Shown here in pieces: positions 10,822-22,362 of a stretch of DNA of 64,000 nt. The translations under genes were made by a program, and so were the position numbers. The first letter of the stretch is position 1. Each line of letters starts with the position of its first letter. The DNA comes from Rhodosporidiobolus odoratus. Its lineage: Eukaryota; Basidiomycota; Microbotryomycetes; Sporidiobolales; Sporidiobolaceae. The notes beneath the pieces were generated by a model that was not told the origin of the DNA, ran no database searches, and saw only the letters and a program-made list of their open reading frames with translations. The stretch spans positions 1,054,001 through 1,118,000 of the forward strand of contig JAOANU010000003.1 of NCBI GenBank assembly GCA_034387635.1, in the 5' to 3' direction.

Positions 10822-12785
10822 ATGGCTTCCTCCGTCATTGAAGATTCCCGAGCGTTGGCAGAGGACGCAGACCTGTTTGAACGCTCCCTCACTTCCCTCC
10901 TTCTCTCCCTCGAAGCACCCGTCACCACCCACCGAGACCGCCTCGCAACAAACCACCGCGCCTTCGACCTCCTCAACCGAGTCGTCGCCCGCTCCGACGC
11001 CCTCCACACCTCGTTACAACCTACCAACGACGAACGGACACGCGAGATCGATGCCTTGACGGGCGGCGGCACGGGAGGGGACCTCGCAGAGTTCTACCAG
11101 CGTCTGGCCAAGGTCAAGGACCACCACCGCAAGTATCCCACCACGGCCAACGTGGTCGTCGGAGGAGACCGCGCCGTCGACTTTGCAGCTTTGGAAGCCG
11201 GCGACCCGGAATGGCTGGACAAGAAGTTTACGGGCGAGGAAGGGTTGGGACGGTACCTCGACTTGCATGAGTTGCACGAACAATGGAACAACGTCGCACC
11301 GGCTTCGGCGAGTGGAGCCGCGAGCTCGGGAGGATGGAAACGCCTCACCTACCTGCAATACCTCGCCGCCGTCACCTCTTTCTCCCTCGCACTCCATCTC
11401 AAAGCCGCACCGGAATACGCCCGATACCTCACCAACCTCCTCTCCTACCTCTCTGGCTTCTACGAGCGAGTCATGCCATTAGGTGATCTGGACGAGGTGC
11501 TCAAGGCGGCTGACGAGGATTTTGCCACGCGATGGGAGGCGGGTCAGGTCGAAGGATGGGCAAAGCAGGCAGAAGAGACGGAAGAGAAGAAGGAGGGAGA
11601 AGGCATCTGGTGTGCTGCCTGTGCGTATCTTGCATTGCGTTGGCCACTTCTGAGCCTGACCTTCTCACTGATTTATCCTGACAGGCCAAAAGTCTTTCAC
11701 CAAAGACTCGGTCTACCAAGCGCATCTGACGGGCAAGAAGCACATCAAAGCCGCTGCCAAGCTCTCCGACTCTCCCGACGCCGCCAACGGCTCCTCCGCA
11801 CCTCCCTCATCCGCCAACCTCGCCGCGCTACGACACCAAAAGAACCGCGCCCTCGCCCTCAAAGAAGCGCTCATCACCTCCCTCCTCTCTTCCACTTCTA
11901 CCCCGCCTGGTCCTCTCTCCCAAATCCTCACCGACACCCTGTCCAACACGGAACGTCGAGCCGCCCTGACCGACAAAGAACGCGCCGCCGAAATCGAAGA
12001 ACTCGAAGCGCGAGAAGCAGCAGAAGCCGCTGCAGCAGCTGCCGCCGCCCAGAAGAAACACGTGGAAGCGACTGGAGTGGCCGAAGACGAAGAGGATGAA
12101 GGGAGGATTTACAACCCGCTCAAGCTGCCGCTTGGCTGGGATGGGAAACCGATTCCGTACTGGCTGTACAAGCTGCATGGGTTGGGAGTCGAGTACAAGT
12201 GCGAGATTTGCTCGGATCATATTTATCAGGGTCGGTGCGTGTTTGCGTTCCTTTTGTCTGCCTCGTTGATCCCCTTTCTTGTCTCTCCCTCCGCCGGTTG
12301 AACTACCAAGTTGACGTCTAACATACTGTTCCCTCCACGCGCGTGCAGTAAAAACTTTGAGCGACACTTCCAGGAATCGCGTCACGCCTTTGGTATGCGC
12401 GCGCTGGGGTTGCCAAACACCAAGCATTTCCACGAGATTACGCGAATTGAGGACGCCATCGCGCGTACGGTTTTTTTCTTGTCTTTCTTTTCTTTCCCTG
12501 CGTGTTCCCCTTCCGTTCGAGATCAGTTGATTGACCGAGATTTTGGGCACCGGGTTTTCTGCAGTGGCGGAGAAGCTCAAGCAAGAAGGTCGAGCCGAGT
12601 TGAGTGCGGCGGAGTTGACTGAAGAGCTCGAGGATGAAGAGGGGAATGTGTACAACCGCAAGGTGCGTTTCGTCTCTGTCTCGTCACATCACCGCCTCGC
12701 AGCAAAGCGTTTGTTCGATACCCACGGTACCCACTCGTTTGACCTGCAGACATACGAGGATCTCAAGCGACAAGGTTTGGTCTGA
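10822..12785 (+). CDS. PRP9: SF3A3 / SAP61 / PRP9, U2 snRNP splicing factor subunit
   Basis: Five exons: 10822-11620, 11685-12234, 12349-12464, 12565-12662 and 12750-12785; 532 aa. Family knowledge: this is the 60-kDa subunit of SF3a, which with SF3b completes the 17S U2 snRNP and helps branch-site recognition. The N-terminal part (residues 1-260) is helical, with [11 protein letters not shown] and a YLxYL-like helix. A first C2H2 finger spans intron 1 ([24 protein letters not shown]), and an Ala-rich coiled coil follows. The highly conserved [20 protein letters not shown] with a U1-like finger ([15 protein letters not shown]) and the [15 protein letters not shown] block confirm the family. 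It ends [10 protein letters not shown], as relatives do. The start ATG sits in a CC-ATG-G context. Convergent with FRG1. Confidence 0.93.
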
Positions 12786-13460
12786 TCTTGGGCATGAGAG
12801 GTTTAGCACGCTGCAAAAGGCGACAATTCGTCGCGCTTTTCGTGTGCTGTCCGTCCCGATTTTCAAGCGAGGTGAAGCATAGCGGAAATCGAAGAGAGAT
12901 GCTGTGTACGAACGGCTTGCCAAGCTTGCTCGGGAGGAAAGGCTACAGCAAACTACTCCGATGCGAGGGGAAACTCTGCTCTGGCATGTCAGTGCACTCG
13001 CCGTGCTCGCGCCACGAGCCGATAGCAAGCTAACAGTAGCGATCGCTGCGGAGACATTAAGTATTAGGGATCAGTGCCAGCTGCGCAACCAGTTCCCACG
13101 GCCAGTTTCCAGGACGAGCGCACCTCTTGAGCTTTGCTCTCCGGTCGAGCATGGCCTCTGCAAGTTTACCTTCTTTCCTCTGCGAGCAAGGGGAGCGGAT
13201 TTGCAATCAGCAGGATGAAAAGGAGATGCGCAGGACATGGAAAACATACTGCTCGCTTGAGGGCCCGGGCGTCGTCGGCTGTTCCGACCAGATCGCTGCC
13301 TTTGGCGTGGTGATGATACTTCTTGCTGCACGCGTTCAGCGATACAAGACAGGACAGGAGCGAAGGTGGGAGACAAGGGCACGCGTATCGGGGAGGGCGG
13401 AAAAAGTGGAATGATAGTGTGCAAAGGTGGAAAGGGGGATCGAAGCACGAGCAGGCTGCC
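12786..13460. other. Convergent intergenic region, SF3A3 / FRG1
   Basis: About 675 bases containing the two 3' ends. Several short open frames exist, but none has a plausible start with splice sites or a recognisable product. I see no tRNA and no repeat. Confidence 0.5.
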
Positions 13461-14399
13461 CTATGTGAGTCTCTTCAGGCGCAAGGCAGAGAGTCGGACG
13501 TATGAGACGCACATCGCATCCACCTCTGCGCCCGCCAAGTCCTTCACCACCGTCAACCCATCGCCCCTCCCCCCACTTCCCGTCTTAATCCCATTCCTGT
13601 CGTTATACTGCTTCCTCGCCTTTGCCACAAACTCCCCCTGCATCAATACCTTCCACCTCTCCCCTGCTCCGACATTCTCCTCATCCGCCCTCAACTCTAC
13701 CTTTCCCCCAGCAACCACATCCACCGATAGAAACTTTCCATAAGCGCTCTTGAGGGCCAACCTCCCCTCGCCCGATTCTTCCAAACTCCACTCTTCCTGC
13801 AACCCTCTCGCCTCCCGATCAGCCGTAACGGCTCCGTACTCGTCTGCGCTCAAGAATTTTCCCGTTCCCGATCGGAACGTGACTTTGTCTTCAGTGTCGG
13901 GAATGCGGGTGCAGACCCAGACGTGGTGCACGTCTTGTGGACCGGCGTCTTCAGGTGCTGCTGCTGCTGCTGAGCTTGGGTGGTCCACTACGAGAGCTTC
14001 GAGCTCTTCCGGGTCGAGGTGAGCGAGGTGTGAATTGGCTGCATCAGCTGCGGCGGCGGCAGAGGAGGACGAGGAAGAAGCGGCTGAAGGAAGGATGAAA
14101 GGATTAACTTTTCCAGTCGTAGGGTTGAGTGCGACGCAGAGGGCGGGGGTATCTGAAGTTGATGGGAGAGTGAGGTAAGATGGACCGAGGAGGAGAGAGG
14201 GGGAAGGGGCAGGGATCCATCCTTCGAGGTGAGCGTCTTGATCCTCTGCTGAGCCGGTTGTTGCTGATTTTGATTTGGTGGACGAGCGCTTCTTCTTCTT
14301 GGGTGCGTCGCCTTTGAATGTCAGTTTGCCCCTGTGAGAAGTGTAGCGTTAGCAGAGCCGGGGATACAGCGCAGGGGAGAGGTGGAGACAAGCGCACAT
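13461..14399 (-). CDS. FRG1: FRG1-family protein with a start codon split by an intron
   Basis: Exons 14398-14399 (only A and T of the ATG) and 13461-14331; 290 aa. The intron 14332-14397 has a GTGCGC donor and an ACAG acceptor. Splicing gives MGKLTFKGDAPKKKKR, which matches the Lys-rich N-terminus of FRG1 proteins; without it the long frame has no suitable ATG. The C-terminal 150 residues are a beta-trefoil of the fascin/FRG1 type: HHVWVCTRIPDTEDKVTFRS, GTGKFLSADEYGAV, EEWSLEESGEGRLALKSAYG, KFLSVD. Family knowledge: FRG1 is an actin- and RNA-linked nuclear/nucleolar protein associated with spliceosomes. A poly-Ala tract encoded by GCA/GCT repeats separates the basic tail from the trefoil. 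The first nucleotides of exon 1 depend on inference, so the 5' UTR exon end is not known. Confidence 0.85.
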
Positions 14400-14641
14400 G
14401 GTGTCCCAGACACACTAGTAGCTGTCTGTGCGAGTCTGACAGCAATCTGGTACGAACGACAGAAGCAGCGTCAAGTTGAAAGAGACCAGCGATGAGACTG
14501 TCAACAACGATGCCCACAGCTTTGGCCAAGATCTGACGCCAAATTGCAAGTGTACTACATCGACATACGAAGACACGAAGAGACAGCCAACAGAAGACGC
14601 AGGTGAGACGGCACGAAACACCAAAAAAAAACCATAATGCA

Positions 14642-16187
14642 TCACTCCTTTCCCTCTCTGGCCACTTTGCACCGGCTCACTGCGTCCTCCACGCTTTCCC
14701 ATGGGTGGCGCACGATGGCGTCGTAGAGGTCTGACGGAAGCTCGCCGATGAAACGGACGACGAGGGGGACAATCTCGCGAGACTTGAGCGGCGGAAAGGT
14801 TCGAAGGAGCTTCATTGGCCTGGATGAACAATTGCTAGTCAGCAACTTTCGATAGAGCATAGCAAGCTCGTTTTCTGCGAGAAGACAGGAAGCCCTCTTT
14901 GGAGCAAAAAACTGACGACGCACGCTTTACTCGCCAGCAACTCCTCCCTCATGCCCCACAACTGGGCAACCACAGCCAGGACGTTCAAGCCAACTCCCCA
15001 GGCGAGGAGGAAATCCCACAGTTCCAGCACTTCTCGCAAAGGCGGAGTTGCAGCGCAGAAGGTTAAGAGAGAAGGGAAGGCATAGATTTCGGCGGAGAGG
15101 TTGAAGGAGGTTAGGTGAGTGTAGAGGGTTGGGTCGAGGGCAGATAGGCACAAGTCTACGAGCTTAGATTGCGCTCTGGACGTCAGTGGGGGCAACGTAG
15201 ACGAGAACCATCGTAGAGACCCGGATAAGGTCTGCGACGTGGCGGAAAGAGAGGACGGACCTGTAGACCCTCGTGCACACCAACCAGTGTCGGCGAGACG
15301 TAGCGCGGTACTTGCTTCTCGATAAAGGTGGTAAAGCATGCAAAGGCCTCGAGCTGAGAAGGGAGGACGTAGAGAAAGGGCGCCGCGAGAACATTCTGCC
15401 CTTGAACGTAGGGGACATGAGGGTCAATAGGCGTGGGGAGGTTATGCTCAACAGCATCTGGGAGGGCAAAGCGTTAGATCGGTCGTCAAGGAAGAGAGAG
15501 AACGAACGCGAGGGCGCACCCATTTGTCGCCAGACGAAGGCTTCCAAACAGCGGATCAACTTTTCCTCGCCGACCTTGTCCATGAATTCTTTGTCCGTGG
15601 CGAGGGTACGGAAGGTATCGTTGCGGATCTTGGAGTACATGGGAGACGGGTCGTGGGAGCTGGTGAATTCCTTCGCGCAGAGGACAGAAAAGGGGCGAGA
15701 AAACGGGAAGGGGTGCGAGCGGTACGGTCAGCGACCCGAGCCAGTGTTGAGTGACTCAGTGAGGAGGTACGTACACGAGATCCTGATAAGCTTGTGGGTC
15801 GAGGAGAGGGTGCAAGTCTCCCTCGGCGTGGGCAGGGAGGAGGTGCAGATGAAGCAAGAGTCGCCAGACGAGGGGTCTTAGCCTGGCTCCCTCGTCTCCA
15901 TCTGGTAGAGGGTTGAGCAGGATGAGCTGTTGTAGTCCGAAACTTGAGTCAGCATCAGATAGCGGCAGAGGGGGTGTACTGACCTGGCGAAGTTGAGGGA
16001 GTTGTTGGCAGGGGTCACCTTGTTGCGAAGTGAGCAGTTCGAGGTACTGTCGAGCAGTGTCTGACTGTAAGCAGTCTTGTAGCGGTACTAAGTGGACCAT
16101 CCCCAAGCTTGAGTAGCCTTGAGCCCAGTATGAGAGCGCCAGAGCGGGTTTGAAAGAGTTGTTAATGATCGAATCTTTGTTTCCCAT
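14642..16187 (-). CDS. BUB2: BUB2/Cdc16-type TBC GTPase-activating protein
   Basis: Six exons: 15984-16187, 15775-15926, 15520-15659, 15261-15457, 14924-15162 and 14642-14819; 369 aa. Family knowledge: Bub2 with Bfa1 (Byr4-Cdc16 in fission yeast) is the GAP for the spindle-pole-body GTPase Tem1/Spg1, holding back mitotic exit and septation. The TBC core is visible: RLRPLVWRLLL, YSKIRNDTFRTLATD (arginine finger region), KLIRCLEAFVW and YVQGQNVLAAPFLYV (glutamine finger), then GVHEGLQ joined to LVDLCLSALDP. The exon 4/5 join uses a GTCCGT donor and a CTAAG acceptor, chosen because only it restores this conserved join. The C-terminus PMKLLRTFPPLKSREIV also fits. The start MGNKDSIIN is the first ATG in frame, in a head-to-head promoter with RRN6 (245 bases). 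Confidence 0.9.
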
Positions 16188-16432
16188 TGCACTCGCCTCG
16201 ATCTCCTCCCGAAGCCTTATCAGCACCGCAGAACGATATGAACAAGCTATAGAAACACCTCAAACCTCATCCTCGTCCACAACAAGCCGTCGCCCGTCTT
16301 ACCTCGCAACCTCATCTCCATCATCTCTATCTCAGGTCAGTGTCCTCGACAGCCTCAAGCCACCATTCCAGCTCGCTTAAACTCGCCATAACACGACTCG
16401 CAATCGCCGACGTCCCTCCTGCAGGGGTCACA

Positions 16433-19400
16433 ATGACACCACGTCCCCCACCACTCGCATCAGCTTGGACGAGCACACCCGCCTCAGCCGTCGCTCAATG
16501 GGCAGAACCCCTCAGGCTCACTCCCGGCGCAACGGGAGGAGGGAGGCTTAGACCTCGGAGGACTGAACGAGGCGAAGTTGATGGGGTCGAATGGGAAGAG
16601 ATGGTAGCCAGAAAAGATGGTACGCTTCTTTTCTTGTGTCTTCCCGAGTGCGGGCTCACCAGCCTTCTCGCCACCGTAGATTTCCGTCTTCATGCTTGCC
16701 AACGGAAGACCTCGCTCCTCTTTCCCGCTACGATCGATGAATCCGGCGAGGGAGAAAAACTCGACCTTGTCGGCGATTCCTCGCGCTTTACCACCGACTG
16801 GACAATGCTGGGAAACCTCGTACATCCTTTCGCTCTATGAAGCTGCCTCTTGCTGACTGAAAAGTCCGTGTAGCACCATCTGGACCCGACCGCGCCTCTT
16901 CACCCTACCATCTTCCTCAACTCAACCTTGCGCGAAGCTCCACCCACCACGATAGGCCGAATCAACGCTGTCTTCACTCCTTCGAATCTCAACCTCGGCA
17001 ACACACTTGCCGCAGCAGACATCCCCCTGCCCTCGACCTCCACCTTCCCCGACGAACCCAGCACTTCATCCTCTATGACCTGTGTAGCCTTCCGCCGCGC
17101 GGGCACGAACGACTCTCGCCCCACGTCCGTTGGATGGGGCTGCTTCACCCCGATGCGGCCCGATGAACGACCCTCAGCCCTTTCCAGCAAGACTAAGGGC
17201 AAAGCCCGCGCCTACGACGAGGACGGTCTTCGGCGCTTGCCCGGCGGGGCGTTTGTTCCAGCAAGCACTCCACTGTGGACAGGGAACAGCCCAGTCCAGC
17301 AAGTTGAGCTCGAGGCTCTGACTGGATCGTCAAGGCCGTCGGGTGTAGTTGGAATACGGTCTCTCACCTCTTTCTCCCTCCTGCATCTGCGTATCCATGA
17401 CCCGTTTGACCCAGGTGCTCCATCGGAGATCGCTGCGAGCTATGCCTATGCCGGTGCTTCCTTCGGAGGGCGCGCTCTGGCCGACTTCAGTTTGAATCGG
17501 GGAGAAGGCTTAGCGGCAGATGCAGAGGGGAGCTTGTTCGGCTGGGGTTTCGGCGGAGGTGCAGAGGCCTGGCAGGAGGGTAGGAAACCCGAGATTTTCA
17601 GGTTGCGGAAGGGAAGGAAGAAAGGACAAGGCGGGTACAGCGGATTTGCGAGGGTGCAGTATGGCGGAATGCACGGTCGGGGGGCAGTGGTTGCCGTCGA
17701 GGATGAAGTGCTACTGTACGACCTCAGAGTGTGTTCTAATCGCGTCCTTGTCTCGCTCGACGTTCTCTCACTTCGTTTTTTTCTCCATAGTCACCTCGAG
17801 CCTCGATATCCCTTGTCACCCCTCTCGTCCTCTCCTCCCGCCTTCCCCACGGCGCGTCATCTCCGTCTCTCGTCACATCATTACTCCGCCAGTCTGCCCC
17901 CACCATTCCTTCATCCCCCTCAGCCATTCATACCGTCTGCACAACCCGTGACCTGTTGTGGCTAGACGAGCGTATGCCAGGTCGCGAAGCCTTGCGACGC
18001 GCGCATGACCGAGTCGGAGTTGAAGGGAAGAGTGAGGACCGGACGCTGAGCATCACGGAGCTTCCTCGTTCCGAGACAGTGGCGGGAAGAGGAGAAGGAG
18101 AAGGAGGGGAGGAGGTACAGCGCATTGCGCTTACTTCTAGGCTGAACCCCACGGTGGAGGTTTATACGACGGCTATGAGCCCGCTGGCGGCACCCAGAAG
18201 CGCGATGGATCCGTACTTCCTACCTACCGCCTCGCGAGCTCCTTCTTCCGCCTCGACTGGCCTCGACCGCTTCGCACGCTCCGGGCTCGCCTTTATCCCT
18301 CTGTCTTCCAGTTCCTCACCTCGGTCTTCGTCTTGCAACACGGAAGACATCTCCGCGATGGACGTCGACTCGACCTCCTCTTCCTCCGACGATGCGTCAC
18401 GATCTTCCCGTCAAAAACGCCAACCCCTTAAATCACCTACATCCAATTTCCCTAGGCCCGCAACTTCAAAGTGGCGACTCCTCGAACTCGGGTCTTGCGG
18501 CGAACTGCATTGCCGAGTCTTTTCCACCTCCGCAACCTCAACCTCGACCGGTTCTGCAGAACAAGATGCGGAGGCGGCGGCTGAAGAGGAGAGCGTACGG
18601 GTTTGGGATGAGCAACTCGTGGCTATGGCACGAGAGGCGGAGGAATGGTTTTCAAGGAGGCTTCCTGGACGGGGGCAGGCTGAGAAGGTCGGAGGGGAGC
18701 AGGCGTCAGAGGGTGGAAAGACCGATTTGAGAGGGTTGATTGAGCGGCTGAGGGAGACGCTGGCAGATAATGTTGAAGAGAGGGGGAATGAGGTGAGGGA
18801 AGCGGTGCAGAGGGCGCAGAAGATGGTGGACCAGTTAGGAGAGGGGGAAGGTGAGGTTGGTGCCTTGACTGCGTGAGTGCTTCCCCCATGTCCCCCAGGA
18901 TTGCCTTGCTGATTTACCTGCTCATAGGCTCGAAGCAGTCTCCATCGCCTCCTCTGCGCCTCATCGGCAACAGCAGCAACCGCAACCGAACCCTTTCTCC
19001 GTCATGCTCGACGACGACGCCGAGCCAGAGGAGCTGGAGCCTCCCTTTCCGAATCTTCCTCGCGATTCAGCCTACATCGGAGGAATAACATCTCCCTTGG
19101 GAGGAATGCTGGAGGAAGCGGCGCTCTCGTCCGCGCCTTCCACGACTATCCTACTCGAGCCTGCGGTTCCTCCCACCCAATTCAGCACACTGCTCCCTCG
19201 ACCCCCACCCGCTCCCCTCCGCCTCGCCAGCAACGCCTCGGCCAACAGACTTGCCGCTAGCGAGGCTGCGCAAGCCCGCCTGGCCTCGCAGATCATTCTG
19301 CCCCGAGCCATCGAGCCCGACGAGCCAACAATGACTCCGAATCAGCCGCAACCTGGCGACCTCGACCCTCCTCAGCTTCACTTCTCCTACTTCCGTCCGA

Positions 19401-20101
19401 AAGACCACACGCCGCTGAATAGTGACGCAGAAGACGACGAGGCAGACATGCTACCGACCTCGTCCGGCCGGCGTAGAAGAGGGAGAAAGAGCAAGCCGCC
19501 GCCGCCGCTGGCTGAAGCTTGGGGCGCGAGACTCTTGCTTGCCGAGTGGCATGTTGGTGCGGACCCTCGCTCGTACGCTTGGAGCAATCCTTACGAGGGG
19601 GAAACGAAGAAGAAAGGCGAAGCGGGATTTGTGTACGGCGGCTTGCAGAGCGCGAAGGGAAGGAAGAGCAAACAGGACAGGGACAAGGAGAATGCTCTAT
19701 ACCCGCCGCCGTCGTCGCAGTTTGGCACTTCGCAACCCTTTGCTTCGGCCTTTCCGTCTTCCTCTTTCCCGCAGCCTTCCCAGTCGCAACCTTTTCCGCC
19801 GACCTACTCCTCCTTCCCTCCCTTCGCGTCTCAGAACCTCCCTCCGCCTTCTTCGCAGGCCTTCCCGTTTGCGCCCTCGCATGCGCGCGATCCACCTTCC
19901 TTTGCCGCCTCACAACCTGCAATATCCATCACCGCCCCAGCCGACGAGTCGCTTCCTGCCTCTCAGTCCTTCTCACAAGTTGGCTTCGGAAGCGCGGCGA
20001 CGCAGGTCGTGCCTGGGGCGTTTGGGTCCAGGTCGAGGTTGCAGGAGATTCGGGAGAGGAAGAAGGAAAAGGGAGGGAAGAAGAGGAAGGCGGGGTTTTA
20101 G
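16433..20101 (+). CDS. RRN6: RRN6 / TAF1C-like RNA polymerase I core factor subunit
   Basis: Four exons: 16433-16819, 16874-17728, 17791-18872 and 18928-20101; 1165 aa. A further 60-nt in-frame intron at 16620-16679 is possible. Family knowledge: Rrn6 with Rrn7 and Rrn11 forms the Pol I core factor on the rDNA promoter. Signs of the family are a beta-propeller-like N-terminal half (DGTLLFLCL, VVGIRSLTSFSLLHLR, GRGAVVAVEDEVLLYDLR) and the block CTTRDLLWLDERMPGREALRRAHDR, which resembles the TT-x-WxDxR-P-HxR signature of Rrn6/TAF1C. The Lys-rich end (SQVGFGSAATQVVPGAFGSR, then KKKR-like and GF at the stop) also fits. The region 18200-19000 is Ser/Glu-rich and poorly ordered. Open frames on other strands over 19.3-20.2 kb are shadows of this low-complexity exon. 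Confidence 0.82.
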
Positions 20102-20339
20102 CCCAGCTGGATCCGGAATAAAGTCTGCCTTGTCTTGCAGCTTTGTGTATGGTTCTGTTGGTGGTCTGAGTGAGCAGCAAGCAGAAAAGCCGGTTATTGA
20201 CTGTCCGAAGTGTTCGACTTTGTGCTAGCCGATCCAGTTTCGAACTTGCGCCTCACCTCGCTACTCTCGTCTCGTTCCATCGAGCTCATTGATACTAGAT
20301 CCAGCACCACAGCATTCTCGGCTCCCACTCATCACAGCA

Positions 20340-22082
20340 ATGGAGGAACAGCACGCGTTAGAACCAGCGCCGACCATTCCCGGATCATCAATATCAACAC
20401 CTCGATTAAATCCCTCGCCTATCGCCCAACTGCTCTACGATAACCGCAACACAGAAGCTGCCTTGGTCGCCAGCTTTGTCAGCACAATATCCGGGTTTCC
20501 CCTCGACTCTATCAAGTGAGGCTTGACTCGCTTCCGAATCCGACTATTGCCAATTGAATTGCCCGAGGCGTGCATCTTAGAGGGACCTCGGTAGCGGAAC
20601 TCAGCCTTGCATGCTGCTCGGGGCTGGGCTAGGTATGCATGAGCGGGCGTGGACGTTGAACTGATGACCGCATTCGCTTTCGCAGGTCTCGATTACAGGT
20701 CAAGCGATATTCTAGCGTGCTCGACTGTGCCCGAAGCACCTATCACGAAGAGGGAGTGCGAGGGTTCTTCAGAGGGTGAGCACCTTGTACAGGAAACGGA
20801 ACCGCGGGACGTTCCAAGCCTTTGAATCTGACCTTGTTCTGCTTGACCCTCCTTGCAGCGTGACTATCCCTCTGGTTACTATCACCCTCGTCCGCACCGC
20901 CTCGTTCAGTATTTATACCAAGACCAAAGAAGAGCTTGAACGGAAACGATGGTTGGAGAACAAGACGATTGCGAGTACTGCCGCCAGTGGGTTTCTGGGA
21001 GGCGCTGCGAGTGGCTTGATGCTCAGTATTGGGACAAGCGCTTTTGAGTACACGAAGGTATGTCTCCCGTATGCCATGATTGGGAAACTATGCTGATCTT
21101 GCGGCGTTCCACAGATTAAAATGCGTGAGCTGCTTCGGCATTTCTGCTATTGGTCTTCTGGCAGCTGATCCCCCTCGCATCTCGCCTTCGCAGAGCTGGA
21201 ATATCTTATCGCGTAAGCCTTCGGTCGCGGCGTCTATCCGGACGATAACCAACTTGACCTTCTCATTCTGCAGTATGAAGAAGGGCGTACCCTACGTTCC
21301 TCGAGGGACAGTAAAGGGTTTCCTAGACCTATATCGTCAGGGCGGCTTTCTTGGCCTGTACACCGGGTTCCGACTGCACGCACTGCGGGATACCCTCGTA
21401 GGTCATTCTTCCTTTCCGAACCGTCGATCGCGGCTGAGTAGGAATGGTTCGCAGGGTACGGGTTGGTACTTCGGCTGCTACGATAGCGCACAGAACTACA
21501 TCTCACGCAACCCCGACACGTTCTCTGGCGTCCCCGGGTGGCTCTCAACATTTGTCTGCGGTTCCGTCGGTGGGCTTTTCCCCTCCTTCCTCAGCCTGAT
21601 GGCAGCTCACCTCTCCAACTGTGCAGCTGGAGTCAGTTCCTGGTTTGCCATCTACCCTATAGGTACGCCATGCTCCTTCCGCTGCTTTGGTCCTAGTCGC
21701 TCATGATATGCCCTCCCGCAGACCTGGTCAAAGCCAAGTTGCAGCGAAATGCACTGGCCCTGGCACCGTATGAGCGGCCTTGGAGTATCTTCCGACGGTT
21801 GTCGGCGGGTGGGTACACGAGACTGTATCGAGGCTTGGGCATTTCCGCTGTCAGGTGAGTTGTCGCCATGTGGTGTCTGTGTCGCTCACCGCTGACTTGC
21901 TTTCTGTTCGGCTTGGCAGATCAATTGGAACGCATGGCCTCATGTGTACGTGATTCCGTTTGCTTGTGCCTCAGCCTATACTGAACATTCGTACGCATGC
22001 AGGGACCGTCCTCGAACGGACTCGATCAAGCATCGTCCGACGGACAGAACCCTATCGCCTGCCAGAAACCACGCAAGAATAG
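20340..22082 (+). CDS. Mitochondrial carrier family (SLC25) protein, eleven exons
   Basis: Exons: 20340-20515, 20686-20775, 20859-21057, 21115-21124, 21194-21212, 21274-21397, 21455-21569, 21627-21662, 21722-21854, 21920-21945 and 22003-22082; 335 aa. Signature motifs of the three ~100-residue repeats are seen: GFPLDSIKSRLQV with GVRGFFRG; an ExTKIKMQ variant with GGFLGLYTGF; and YPIDLVKAKLQ with GYTRLYRGLG. Family knowledge: such proteins are six-helix antiporters of the inner mitochondrial membrane. The substrate cannot be told from sequence by eye. The second repeat lacks the usual Pro (GTSAFEYTKIK), as in several orphan fungal carriers. Exons 4 and 5 are 10 and 19 nt and are needed to encode IKMQLEYLIA; exon 10 is 26 nt. 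Convergent with MTU1 (280 bases between stops). Confidence 0.88.
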
Positions 22083-22362
22083 ACACCCAGCTTCTTCTCT
22101 CACTCTCTCTCGGCATCGAATCGAGACATCGCCTCGCAAACCGCAGTTGGAGCGTCGCAGTGTCTCGTCTTCTTCCTTCCTACTTCTCGTACAGCTGTTG
22201 AAACAAGTATACCCTACTCTTGCTTGTACAACAACACTCGTCTATACCCTGCTCTTCCCCGTCCCTCCGCCGTTTTCTATCATCGTTGTCCCTCATCTTC
22301 GCTCTTCGCATCTTGCAATCCCAGCCCTCACCATCAACTGGCATTGCCAATGTATGCTGCCT

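Noticed and set aside
19293..19922. Leftward 209-codon open frame, and rightward 200-268-codon frames nearby
   Set aside because: They overlap the Ser/Pro-rich last exon of RRN6. They start from non-ATG codons or lack splice logic and mirror its composition.
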